From Ulva prolifera (Eukaryota; Chlorophyta; Ulvophyceae; Ulvales; Ulvaceae), in contig CM041202.1 in assembly GCA_023078555.1 (NCBI GenBank), positions 2,600,022-2,664,021 of the forward strand: a stretch of 64,000 bases of DNA, written 5' to 3'. Of this stretch, positions 31,226-42,445 are shown piece after piece; position 1 is the stretch's first letter, and the number at the start of each line of letters is the position of its first letter. The position numbers and the translations under genes are program-made. The notes under the pieces were generated by a model, which had not been told where the DNA came from, made no database searches, and saw only the letters and a list, made by a program, of their open reading frames with translations.

Positions 31226-32539
31226 ACTGGTGGGACGTTATCTTTGATGTTATCGATTGCTGTGGAAGGCGTCCGAGCCGTTGTGACTTGTGGGGCCAGG
31301 TACTGTCACATGTAGGCAGCCAATTTGCGCGATTGGAGCGCTATCAAGAATCAATACCAGTATTTTTCACTCTCGGGGATGGGTTGTTTTGTCGCTCTGC
31401 GGTCGATTGCTTCTGCGGCTCTGACCCCATTTCGTTCTGGCTTGTCCAGCACATGGCATGAGTATATTTCAACAGGCTTCAATAGGCGTGCATGCTTAAA
31501 CTATTGTACAGTTGGGATACCTTCAACGATACCGACAGCTGTGATCGAGGCTGATCAAGCGGCTGTCCACATGATGAAATTCATTGTATTGACACCGCAT
31601 GGATGCAGCTGGCCTCGTTGATACATGGCATGTTTGTCATAAAAGACAGTATCATTTAGTTGCATCTAGAATGTATTGCAAGCGATGTCACATCTGATTG
31701 CCAGTCAGGTTACATGCTGATTGCATGGTAGCATTGTGCAAAGAGGCAGAAAACCGATGCAGTTGACTGTATACTGCTGTGAAGAAGAATGCAACAGAAT
31801 ATATACGCGAGAAGAACTCAGCATGCGCTCTGCATCACTGTCATGGGATTCTGAACTGCATCAGAGGTGAAGGAAAGCAAGAATGCCTTACACACAGCCT
31901 CTTTGTGCGCTTGCATCTGTGACCTGCCACATTACGCCCACTGATGACATCATGATTGACCATGAATCACTCACGTGGATCGGTGTTGGTTCAACAGCGA
32001 TAAGTTATTGCGTAGTCGGCGGTGCTGAATACATTTGTGTGAATGAAAATGCTGGCGCGACCGTCACAGCCAGTTTCGCAGCGCCTCCGTGCCCTCCAAA
32101 ACGAAGAAGAAACTGATATACACAGGCGAAAATGATGACTGCAATTTGTAGATCGCGCAGGGGTCATTCTTGCCGTGGCTTTGATGAGCCGGTGTACGGC
32201 AGCGTACTTTCAATCACTGTGACGGAAGAACAATGCTACCTTCCCCACCGAGATTAGTGATCCTGAGCGATCTGGGGCTGGTGCTTTTTGATATGTGTAC
32301 GCATATGCCGTGGTCGATTGGAATGCTGTGTTGCGTCTTTGCACACTCCCCAGGTACAGAAACTGCTCGCAACTTCCGGCAGAACCAAACAGCAATGCCG
32401 CCAGTCACTTAACTTCACCCGATCACTGAGTCTGTGGTACCTAAGCCGGTCTAGGCCAGCGTGGTGCCCGCTCTCCATGACTACATCACAGACACGTCGG
32501 ACATACCCGCACGACACCGGTTGCAGGTCACTGAACATC
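31226..32539. other. Interior between the inverted-repeat arms
   Basis: Only short open frames; the longest is a 98-codon plus-strand frame at 31325-31621 with no motif. AT-richer than most of the window. Confidence 0.4.
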
Positions 32540-32830
32540 CATGAGACACATTATAGTGTTTTTGGGGTGTTCTCAACCCACTGTGCTCACTGGGCGTGCG
32601 CTGGGCGCCAAATCCGCGTCAATGGGCGAAATCAGCGATTGGGGCGACAACAGGCCTTTCCCTGGGCACTTTGCTACGTTTCGCCCAGGGACCGCCTGTG
32701 TGCATTCAGTATGTTATTGTGAGTCCATAGACACCGCCCAGGGCCCTGGGCGATGTCTGAGTGGCTCGCGTTCTCGGTGGACGTGTGCATGGCCCGAGTG
32801 CAGACCCCCCTACTGAAGCTATGCTGACCG
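32540..32830 (-). repeat. Right arm of a long inverted-repeat pair
   Basis: The inverted counterpart of 30930-31225, with an 18-base perfect palindrome (CGCCCAGG...CCTGGGCG) at 32735-32752. About 1.3 kb separates the arms. No transposase is recognised between them, so the element, if real, is non-autonomous. Confidence 0.8.
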
Positions 32831-33899
32831 AGGCTACCACAAGCCATCCGGAACGAACGCGGCACATTTCGAGGCATGAATTTGATAGCAGCTTCAGCGC
32901 GAGTACGATATCTCTCACATTGTGCAGCTCACAAAGATCCCCACGCGTGGCGTGGCCCTGGTGCCTCGAGGCGTCGGTAGCTACAAGGCAGGTGATGCGA
33001 CATGCTTGGAGCGTCAAGAACCTTCGCCCTCTGCGCGACGTACAGAGTGGTCGGTGGAGGACTCTTGGCCTTTCAGACCTTTTCAACGGCAAAAGTGGTG
33101 GCCAGCTTCCCCTGCACGCTGCCATTTGCTTGCGAAGCTGCTTGTGACGTTGGATTGACGCAGGGGGTTCGCAGGACAATCCTTGTAGTTACATTCACCA
33201 TGATGTTTGCATATAAACCATACAGCCTGTATATGTATTTTGCTGGTACGTATGTCTTGGTGCCTTAGCCTCCGAGGCCTGTTCGATGCCTGATGATTCG
33301 CATCAGCTTTCGCATCGCTGCAGCGCGCTGCATAAACCGGAGCATGGAATGCACCTGTCATATATGCATGCAACCGCCTGATTGCCTTGCTTTCATCCAG
33401 ACAGTGGTGCATTGGGAAACATGGCAGTAAGTGCATTCTATGTAACTCCATTCCCTGGCGTTCCGCGCCACTGCGTGATATTCCCTGATTTCCCCAGCTG
33501 GTCTTCTTGTGCATCGTGTTGCCGTCGTTCCTGCGCTGTGTCTTTTAAATTTATCCGGCCCGGTGTCAATTTCGAACCGTGTTCAAACAGTGCAATCATT
33601 CACTTATTGCAAAATGGCCAGTGCATCATGCCACGTCAGGCTGTCACATGATGACGGTCAGGACTCTTCATCTGTGGGCTTCAGTGTACCCATCATGCCT
33701 TACATACTGTACACGTACACAATTGTGCTGTGCGCAAGAATCAGGGAAAAAGGTCAGAAGACCTACATGAGCAAAGCCACGGAGTGGAAGCTAACGCCCA
33801 TTAGTTCCCTAGGCCTGCCCATCGAGTCCGGAGAGCTGCGGGCAGAACGACACAGAGTCGTGCCAACACAGAGTCCGGAGAGTCTCGTCCGGGGAGTTC

Positions 33900-33935
33900 T
33901 GTCCACACATATCATATATATCATATGTGTGGACA
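33900..33935. repeat. Perfect 13-bp hairpin next to a dispersed repeat
   Basis: TGTCCACACATAT (33900-33912) is exactly complementary to ATATGTGTGGACA (33923-33935) with a 10-base AT-rich loop. It lies 18 bases before copy 1 of the three-copy dispersed repeat. Confidence 0.8.
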
Positions 33936-33953
33936 TGATGTTGTCCGGTTAAT

Positions 33954-34004
33954 TCGGAGTTGTCAATGCCAAATAGGATACGGCTCAGTAAATTCAGACT
34001 TACT
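33954..34004 (+). repeat. Dispersed repeat, copy 1
   Basis: TCGGAGTTGTCAATG followed by an AATAGGATACGGCTCAG block and AAATTCAGA(C/T)TTACT. Copies 2 and 3 are at 34998 and 37428 in the same orientation. Confidence 0.85.
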
Positions 34005-34419
34005 ATGCACATGAACATGCCATGACGTATCGCCTGCAGGCTCGCCCCGGCTGCACCTCACAGCGGCCACAGCAGAGAGGCGCCCTCAGAAGGGCGTTCA
34101 CAGACACTGAGGCTGCATATGCTCCAGGCACGTGGCCAGCATCAATCATGCAGGCCTGGCGGCTCATCAGGGCATGCCACACAAACACCTCCCAGGGCGT
34201 CCGACTCTCCATGCACACGCGTCTCCGAGATGGGGTACGAGCAAGCAAAGAATCCACAGACTGGACGCACAGGTCTATTGCAGTAACAGTAGACACAGTC
34301 CACGCTCCACTGCGTGATAGCGACAGCAAGAGGGTGCTGCCTGGCCTGGTTCCACACTCGCTCGCCAACAGTAGTGCTTCTGTAGGGGCTGAAGCTTGAG
34401 CTTGCTTTAAGGAATCAGA

Positions 34420-34671
34420 GTGATATTCAGAGAGCAAGATCCGGAGGCCACGGTAGCCACAGGAATAGCAGGAAGATTCACTGACATTCTCAAGCCAGAC
34501 TGTGGCGTGGGTGCACTGGACCAGGTCGGTGATTTTATTCTTGCGATGCTTTCTGGTTTCGCGGTGGTGCCCGCCTCGATCGCTGCCGTTGTTTTCGTCA
34601 CACAATCTCAAGCCAGATCAACCCTAGGGCGCAAGTTATTCAGCCGGCTGGCCGCATCTAGCAATGAATGA
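34420..34671 (+). CDS. Possible exon with a membrane segment, unknown
   Basis: An open frame after a ATATTCAG acceptor-like sequence reads DPEATVATGIAGRFTDILK and then a hydrophobic stretch (AMLSGFAVVPASIAAVVFV), ending in a basic tail. It has no ATG start of its own and no identified partner exons. It may be the last exon of a small membrane protein or a chance frame. Confidence 0.22.
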   Translation: MIFREQDPEATVATGIAGRFTDILKPDCGVGALDQVGDFILAMLSGFAVVPASIAAVVFVTQSQARSTLGRKLFSRLAASSNE

Positions 34672-34842
34672 CGAAACACATGAAAATTATTTTTCCATTT
34701 CAGATAGCCTGCCAGAGCCCCTCGGCGGGGCTACAGACAAGCCAGACGCCCTCCTAGGGCAGGCCTGCCCTCCTCCCATGACTACAATGACCAATGGGTT
34801 GAGGACGGATTAAAAGCTACCCCCTCCGTTTCAGGAGGTCGT

Positions 34843-34856
34843 GGGTTTGATTCTGC
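34843..34856 (+). promoter_or_regulatory. B-box-like sequence, possible tRNA-derived repeat
   Basis: GGGTTTGATTC closely resembles the Pol III B box and follows a CCTCC/GGAGG hairpin, as in the T arm and anticodon arm of a decayed tRNA. The rest of a cloverleaf cannot be drawn. It may be the head of a SINE located just before dispersed repeat copy 2. Confidence 0.25.
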
Positions 34857-34997
34857 GTGCGCTTTGGGGAATCGAAACGGCCGTACGTGACCACCTCGCT
34901 TAGCACAGCCTGAGGAGGAGGCCCTGTGAGTTGCGTACGGTCGTCTGAGGGGGGTTTCCAGGTGGTTTACCCCTTCGGCATATGTAGTCCCGTTAAC

Positions 34998-35047
34998 TCG
35001 GAGTTGTCAATGTCCAATAGGATACGGCTCAGTAAATTCAGATTTAC
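34998..35047 (+). repeat. Dispersed repeat, copy 2
   Basis: Nearly identical to copy 1 across about 50 bases, and again followed within about 25 bases by a GCATGCCAGCA-type sequence that copy 3 shares. Confidence 0.85.
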
Positions 35048-35864
35048 TCTACAATTGCTGATGCATGCCAGCATATAACATACATACTCATGAGTATTAC
35101 GATGTGTAGGCAATTGCTTAAGCAGTTGTGGTGCCACGATTGGCAGCGCAGCATCCGCAGGGAGGCCGGCCGGCCCATACTTCAAGTTGCGGGGGTGGGG
35201 GGGGCTCCCGATTCCGGCGCCGCCATCCGGTCGCGCCATCGGTGGTGGCCACCGCAATCATGGATGGCTCGCTCCTGTTGACACCAGTTTCGGCGAGAGG
35301 AATTATTGCAGGTCTCTCTTGGGCCATGCATACAAAATTCGTCCCCCGCGCAGCGCCGGCTGTGCATGCATGCTGGCATGCCGGTCGCCCCCCGTGTCAT
35401 TCTCCCAGCGCTGTGGTCACCAAGCCACCTTAAGCCACCTCAATTGGCTAGCGTGCATTCACGTCCAAATTCCAATCACGCATCAAGACAGCAGCGAAAG
35501 CACCAAAAAACGCTCATGTATCTCCTGTCATCCTGGCATTAGCTTCGAAGCCGCCGTGCGTGCAGATGCCATGGCCGATTAGACTTGTACTGCGCTGCCG
35601 GACCTGACCATCGAGGTGGACGTTCGAGACTTACGTATAAAACCTTAGACCATTGCATATGCATCTTGTGTTGAGATTCGTTAATCTTTAGATTCGCGAA
35701 GGGGCGCTGTCGCTGCCTGTCTCGGGCGTGAGGATGTTAACAAAACACTAGGGCATTTTGTGCTCGCTGCGAAAAATTGCGAAAACGTTGCGGAATTTAC
35801 CAGCACAAAAATCATGACGTTAAGAAAACAATGTGGAATCAAACGTAATAATAACAGGGGGGCC

Positions 35865-35944
35865 GGTCGCGCAGTGTGCGCTCTGGTAACACGATAAAAG
35901 GCTGCAGCCTTTATCGTGTTGCCGGTCGCGCACACTGCGCGACC
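35865..35944. repeat. 80-base long hairpin (inverted repeat with about 36-base arms)
   Basis: The left arm begins GGTCGCGCAGTGTGCG and continues to AACACGATAAA. The right arm is its reverse complement, ending CGCACACTGCGCGACC. Mismatches are confined to a central 8-9 base block. The tip contains GGCTGCAGCC. Confidence 0.85.
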
Positions 35945-36324
35945 TTCTGGACTCTCCTTCAAAGCAGAAAAGGCAAGGTGATCTGTGTATCGGCGAAAGC
36001 CTGCAGTGGGCTTCGATAGCCAATGGCGGCGCGTCGCCGCGGCATGCTGTGCACCTCGGACAAGCTTACGCGCCACGTGCGTGCTGTCACGGCCGCATCC
36101 ACACGTAAGAATCGCACTTTCTCGCAGTAACACCCACCAGCAGGTTACGCACAATCAAGGCGAAACGCACACCGCTCCCCAGGAACAGCACTGAATCCGC
36201 GGACTGGACAGACCTGGGACCTCTTTCACACAAGCCTGGACAGCTCTCCCGCACAACCTTCCTTCCCGCTGAAAGCCTAATTTAGATCTGCCGATCGCTG
36301 TCACCGCTACCTGTGCCCGAGCCA

Positions 36325-39300
36325 ATGGATCGCATTCACCTTGCAGCCGCTGTATCTGCGATTTTGGCTGTCGGCGTGTTGCCGCAGGTATGTCTCGATG
36401 TTTCCGCTGGCATGCAGCATCGTTCCTTCGAAGCGGGCGTAGGCGAAAAATTCCCGGAGAATTGGTGCAGTGGATCCATGCTGGATTGGGGCTGAGTTGA
36501 CCTAGCCCGCCCCGATGACACGTGCTCCAGCCGCGGTCGCTGCAGAGTAAGTGGATATAGACAGCATCAGCAAAAAACATTCTTCCGAGGCCGCACTGAC
36601 GAAATAGCTGGTCGACGTCAACGCATCACCGGTACCAGCTGCAGCTGCAGTCTGTTCCAGCAAGTCGCACGGTCTCGCCGACACGTCGAGCATGTCTGCC
36701 CACGGGCTCCGTAAAGCTTTACATGATCATGTTGCGGCAGTTGTGAAGTGGTGTGATGCGGTAGTGCCCGGGATGCATCTTGTCGGAGTCTCCGTACCGT
36801 ACATTGCGAAAACGTTTTCGCAATGTGCCAGCAGGACACCATGGTTGACCACTAGGACGACGTTCGCTACGTGCAAACGCTTTGTGGACGCGTAACGATG
36901 AAGTTGAACAAATCAAACAACAATTTGTCACACATCTTGGAAGGTGCGTACGAAGAAGCGAAGGTGGCGGCTAGCGCTCATCCTGTACTGTCGACTGCAG
37001 GTAGCGGTACCCAGCACTTGCGATTGACCACCCTACGCGTGTGACAGCAAGGAACAAAAACGTTTTGCTCCAGCGCCTGTGCATGCACAAGAGTTTATGT
37101 CAACACGCATGCGCCTGACTGGGTGCAATACATCATCATTCGTTGGTAAAAGCTTGCAAATTCCCTGGCATGTCTGCATTGCACCGGTCTCCGAGACGCA
37201 CCCGTCTCCGCATTGTCTCAGATCCCAGGGCAGAGCATCTGCGTTCACAGCACTGACAGTTCTCACTAGTGAGCCTGAGCTCAGCGTCAGTCGCTTCACA
37301 AAGCTGCATGAAGCCAGGCAGGAGTGTCGCCACCAACGTAGCTATAGGGCAGCTCCACGCGGAGTACTATAGTACATACACGTGGAGTACTACAGTAAAC
37401 ACCCCTTTGGCATGTGGTCCCCTTCATTCGGAGTTGTCAACATTCTTTTGAGGATATGGCTGAGGAAATTCAGATTTACTGAACTTCACATGCATGCCAG
37501 CACATGCATGCACACTCTGCGCTGGCAGCCACATGGCCCCGGTGTTCGCCAATGGCCAGGGCAGTATGGGGCTAGCAAAAGTCCAGTTTCATGGTTTCAT
37601 GGTGGCGAAGCCGGCGCTCCTGAGCGCCGTCGCTGCTGCAGGCCGCTGCGTACCCCTCGCTGTATGATTCTAAGGTTGGCAAGTGCGAGATTCCGGGCCA
37701 GGGTTTCGACGGCCACATGACACCGACCGAAGACCCTGCGGTGTGCCCCTCCCCCCCCCCCCCCCCCCCCCCCCCCCCTTCTCCGCCTCCAGGTGATAAC
37801 TGATGGTGCATGCATTGGGGTGTGGTGTGGTGGTGTCCCAGATCGCCACACCTCCATCTCTCCCGTCCATTTGCCGCCCAGGCAGCTGCTGCCTCACCAC
37901 CTTTCCCCCCACCCTCCTATCATCTGTCGCCATGCACGTGCGCACCTTTGAAGGACTGCACTCGCGTCACCCGGTCACTGCTTAGCTGCCTGCTGCTATA
38001 TATATAGTGGCATCCATGCCGCGCTGCGATATCAGCCTACGCTGAGACGCTCCTCATGTACCCCCTCCCCCCTTGGCCTAGGGATCCTGCATGCACCACA
38101 CAGGCCGACATGTGCCCACACTGTGGCAACGGAGCAGACTCCGCCCCGACACGAGCCGCGGATGCAGATCACTTTCGAGCTCACAGATGCCGCTGGAGCC
38201 GCAGTCACCGCGTGGGCCGCCGGCGCCGTCTACAACCTCAGTGTCGGCCCCTACGACACCACCAAGCCCACCAACGCCTGGATCCACGCCTCCGCCGGCA
38301 CTCTCGCTCCGGCCGACGCGGCCACGCATGCCTCGGCGGCGGCGTGCGGCTCGGCGGTCTTCAGCCTCATGCCGGTGCCCGGCTCGCATGCTGCGACGTG
38401 GACTGCGCCGGCAGACGACACCGGCTGCGTGACAGTGTCCACGGCGCAGGCCAACGGCCGGGCCTCTGGCTATGCAGTCGGCCTGGTATGCGGCTCGAGA
38501 TCCACGCGTGTCGTCCAGTGTTGGATCGCCTTGCAGCATTTGCAGGGCTGTCATCCAGAATTGAGACCTGTACATATTCGGTATTGCTCTATGTCATCGG
38601 AATTGCTCTATGTCATCGGGTCCATCACCGTTGTAGACCTGTGCGCTTTGGAGGAATTCTCTCGGCTTGCGTCTTGACGGCGCAGTGGCTACAAACGTCA
38701 CGCCTGCAGATCACCAGCGCACCCGCCCGGGAGCATCCATTCAACCTCTGGCTGCTGCAGCTGTATTTCCCCAACAAATGTCACGGCTTGTCTGAATGCT
38801 GCAGCTGCATGTGTTGTGTATGCCCTAGACACGTTGACTCACCTGTCAAACGACAGAAGTTGCTTGGAGAACATGCCAGCTCATGGTCCACGTCACCAGC
38901 CGCACGCCCGCTTGCCCAGGTTGCTACTGACATGTGAGTGCCGCGCTGCGCTCATGCCGCAATCTCCACGCTCCAGCTGCGTAGCTGGAGCGTGCTGCGG
39001 TGGAGAGGCGCCACTGCTACGTCCGCCAAAGCTTTGAGCTAGCTCACATCACCAAAAATCTGAAGCGGTGCTCGGATCCGGGTGTTGCTGCTTGGTCGCC
39101 CCTTCTTTTGAGATCGGCTCGCATTGTTTTCTGTGGCAAGAGGTCGCGGTAGTACATGGCCTGTGTCAGTACACGTCTACGGAGCTGTCTATGCCCGGAT
39201 GCATATCATACGGGCATGTAGATGTGCATGCGTACAGTGCAATACAATCCATGCGGTGACGCGCAGGTGGCGCTGCCGGGTGCTTCTGCGCCTCCATGCG

Positions 39301-39533
39301 CAGCCCCAGTGCTGACACTCACAGCAGAGGAGGACCTCATCGAGGAAGGCGCCAGTGCGCAGGGCAGCGGGCATGATGATTCTCATGACGAGGGGGAGCA
39401 ACACGAGGAGGGGGCGGCTCCGGCCGCAGAGGAGGGCGCTGCCGCAGAGGAGGGCACCTCTGGTGCCGCTACCGTGCACGCGGCGGCGGCCGCCGTCGCC
39501 GCCGCTGTTGGCGGTATGTTGGCGATGGTGTAG
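36325..39533 (+). CDS. Secreted/surface protein with Reeler-like domain, paralogue A
   Basis: Four exons: 36325-36387, 37642-37740, 38138-38485, 39267-39533; all phase 0, 258 residues. Exon 1 is a signal peptide (MDRIHLAAAVSAILAVGVL). Exon 2 (33 residues) has YDSKVGKCEIPGQGFDGH. Exon 3 carries a beta-rich domain: MQITFELTDAAGAAV, NAWIHASAGTLAP, a cysteine, then ATWTAPADDTGCVTVSTAQA. The W-(T)-A-P-x-GCV end resembles the Reeler fold (inference). Exon 4 is acidic (EEDLIEEG, EEGAAPAAEEG) and ends in an Ala/Val/Met hydrophobic stretch with no tail, as in GPI-anchored proteins. Paralogue B has the same exon plan, and exon 2 aligns in length and key residues. The acceptor of exon 3 is the least certain. 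Confidence 0.75.
36801..36826. repeat. Perfect 26-bp palindrome
   Basis: ACATTGCGAAAAC is followed immediately by its reverse complement. A partial relative (ATTGCGAAAACGTTGCG) occurs at about 35775. It lies in the first intron of surface-protein paralogue A. Confidence 0.9.
37428..37480 (+). repeat. Dispersed repeat, copy 3 (more diverged)
   Basis: Shares the TCGGAGTTGTCAA start and the AAATTCAGATTTACT end with the other copies; the middle is diverged. It lies in the first intron of surface-protein paralogue A. Confidence 0.75.
37751..37778 (+). repeat. Poly-C tract, 28 C
   Basis: Starts ten bases after the donor of exon 2 of paralogue A, in the same orientation as the other C tracts relative to its gene. 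Confidence 0.9.
38967..38994. repeat. 12-bp hairpin with 4-base loop
   Basis: CACGCTCCAGCT and AGCTGGAGCGTG are exact complements around a GCGT loop, in the third intron of paralogue A. Confidence 0.8.
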
Positions 39534-42156
39534 AGGCAGCCGCAGGGCATGTGCGGGCATGTGGTGATGGCGGCGGGCCCGCAGCGGAGCGCCGGGAGGA
39601 TGAGGGGGCGCCGTGATGGGTCGAGGGGCACAGGGTGTGGTGTGCAGGGCGCCCCCGTTTCACTGCGGTGGTGCACGCTATGTTAACCAATTGGCACTGC
39701 TGGTGCAAAGTGGGTGGCAGGTGGCGCAGCTCCTGTGCAGTGGACATGCGGTGAAGGCCCTCGATTGAGAGGGCTTCAAGAGCGTACGTGAATGGCGCGG
39801 TGACCACATGCATGAGCCGTGGGTACAATGTGATGTGAATGCATCCATCCAGGTGGGTTTGTGCGAGTGCCATTGCGAGGGCTTGGACATTGGTCATGAG
39901 TGGTCAGGCAAGACGGCCTCCACTGAACTCAAGTCAGCTCTCCAAGCACGAGCGTGGCCCAGGCAGTGCGTGTTGGCATGGTTCTGGGGCAGCTGCCGTG
40001 GGGATGCTGCGTCCAGGCCTGACATCAGGGTGGCCACTCACTCCTGTGCGACAGTGAATCTAATGTGTTTGATATGTGTATGGAGTCAGGAAAGCAATGT
40101 TTTCGGAAATAATGTCAGCAAGAGTGAACTGCTCGGCTGTCGTAGCCACGCCTGCACCATGTCGTAGAGCCACGTGAACGCCGCCGGCAGCCTCCGGTAG
40201 GCCTACGCACCGTCCAGAGCATTCCAGAATGTTCTACTATGGAGCCGCGGTGGACCATTCCGCCACATGCTATGACAGGTGCCATCCCTGTTTGTGAAAG
40301 GTGAGTGGGCTGTGCGTGCTGTGCTCCGCTGAGCTCCGGCCGTTCCTCTGTCGGCCCAAATGCAGCCCACATGCATGGCGCTCCCGCTTCCCTGCCTGTG
40401 CGCCGCCGCTTCGGTGGAGGGCCACTGTGGACGGCACCTCGCACACGTACTATGCCTGATGCGCACATGAGACCTGCGTCCAGGCTACGCGGGCACGGAC
40501 GGCTAGAGAACGCGCTCCATCTGCACCACGGCCACGTGCACTGTAATTATTGCTGCTGGTCGCCTGGGACGCACCCGTGTCTCATGCGTCGCGAAGGTTG
40601 GCGCGCCGGGACTCCGGTCTGAAGCGGTGCGCAGCATGCAGCGCAGAGCGAACTTGTGCCTCATGCATGTCATGATCACTCACTGTGGCACCAGTGAGTC
40701 ACGACCGCAGCGCCTGGGGGTGTTGTATGGATCCTACGCCGGGGCGGTCGTCCGCTGTGTTTGTGACTACCTGTGCATGTTGGATGGTTCGCGATCGCAG
40801 AAGCAGACCCGATGCCCAACCGAGGTGCCAGTTCTGGCAACGTCAAGTGAGTGGCGTCACCATCAAAGCAGCCCAACATTATTCAGCCAAGAGTTCAATG
40901 CGGTGACTCTACTCCCTTGCATGGCGGCCAGCTGAATGTTGAAGGGCCTGTGCGAGTCATAACTCGTCGGATAAAAGTGCGCAGTCTGCATCCCCTACAG
41001 CATGCATTACGTGCACGAGACATCAGGTTCAGTTTTGGAAGGACAGTTCTGGAGAAACAGGTAGCACCGCAGGCACAGCAAACAGCTGAAGAACACTGGC
41101 AGGCCGGGGTCGTATGCATCAACTGAGCACACTCCACCTGAGCCACAGCCGGGAGTTCCCGCAGAAGCGACCACCGAATTGTTAACAACGGCACTCAACA
41201 ACGCAATTCCACACCACTTTGCACAGGCAGACCCCAGCTCTCCCACACCGACGCACAGGAACACCAAAACCCCAACACACTCACCTGGCGACATGTGCAC
41301 ATCCACCTGCACACAGCCTCACAACACGCTCACGTGGCACCGCAGCCACTCCTGACTGCCTGATTGCCGAGGGCCGCAGCCCCCATGCGCTAAGCCCTGC
41401 CCGCACACAGCAGCACGGCAGCAGACCCCTCGTCTTGCCGCCCTCTTGAGCTAAAGCCTTCATCAGGCCACATCTGGGCTGTGCTGGCGGTGCCATGGCG
41501 CAATGAAGCACCGCAGGCCATGCAGCCTGAGCCCACACCACGCCCTAGGTCCAGCTGGACACATCTCTCTTGGACTCAAGCCGCAGCACGATGGCACCGG
41601 CCACAAAGAGATGGCGCCTGGCGGACTAGGATCTCGTGGGGCAGTGCGCCACTTAGGCCACATGGCGTGTCAGCGGCAAAACATCCGAGTTGCCGGACGG
41701 GCCGTCCAGACTATGATCGCTTGAGTTCCGCAAAAAAAAAAGTCTTGCCCGCGTGGGGTGCCCTCAGCGGGGCAGCGGTGCGGACCTGACCACCAACCGC
41801 ACGATGGAGTTTCATTTCAAAGCGTGTTCGGAAAGCTGCCGCACTGTGTGCGAGAGTTCAGCCGTGCCTTCCACTGATATGTCGGGGGCGGGACGGCCAT
41901 GTGCATCCGGTATGCATGAATCCGTGAAAACAGTCATCTCTTAAGTGCGAGAGGAATGGCGGTTTGACCGCATGCTCCGCTGCCGCCCGGATCGGCGGCG
42001 GCGCGTAGTCTCGACGACCCGCTGCGCATGCATGCCTCCCGGGTCGCCGCTTCACGACGCAGCATGCGGTGGGCGGAACTTGTTGGCAGTCTTCCGTGCA
42101 CAGAAGACAGAGGCTATGAATGCGCTACTGTACTGCCTCACCGTCGGTGTGTGGAG
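39534..42156. other. Intergenic; no gene recognised
   Basis: Open frames are short and unsupported. The right end (41834 onward) resembles sequence upstream of and within paralogue B (see the pseudogene entry). Confidence 0.4.
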
Positions 42157-42445
42157 GTCGAGCTGTGCTCTGCCGCTGTCACCGCCACCATCCCTGCTGC
42201 GGAGCCCATCGCTGTCGCCCCTGCGCCTGTCAAGCCCGCTGGTGAGGAGGGGATGATGGGGGGGGGAGGAGGAGGACGGAGCAGCAGGTCCGGTTGACGG
42301 CAACGAGCGCGCGTTGGAAGACGCCACGGACGCGGTGGCAGCTTTGGCCAAAGAGACCACGGCTGAGGCTACCGGTGCTGTCGGCACTTCCGCTGCGACC
42401 GCGACGCTCATAGCGGCGGCTGCGGTGCTCATCGCGGCGGTATAG
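42157..42445 (+). pseudogene. Decayed third copy of the surface-protein family (last exon only)
   Basis: The start VELCSAAVTAT matches the start of exon 4 of paralogue B (VELCSAGATAP). The end, in another frame, reads GAVGTSAATATLIAAAAVLIAAV and stop, matching B's GAAGTTGAIATLVAAAAVIAAAV and stop. The two halves are in different frames; the exon is 289 bases, not a multiple of three. The break lies in or near the nine-G run at 42258-42266 and the GGA repeats after it. The intron before the exon is also similar to B's last intron. No copies of exons 1-3 are found upstream. So this is a truncated, frameshifted relic. A sequencing error in the G run could explain the frameshift but not the missing exons. 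Confidence 0.7.

Noticed and set aside
34003-34611. 202-codon minus frame
   Set aside because: No domain, a non-ATG-rich start region, and it overlaps a competing plus-strand frame; composition does not favour it.
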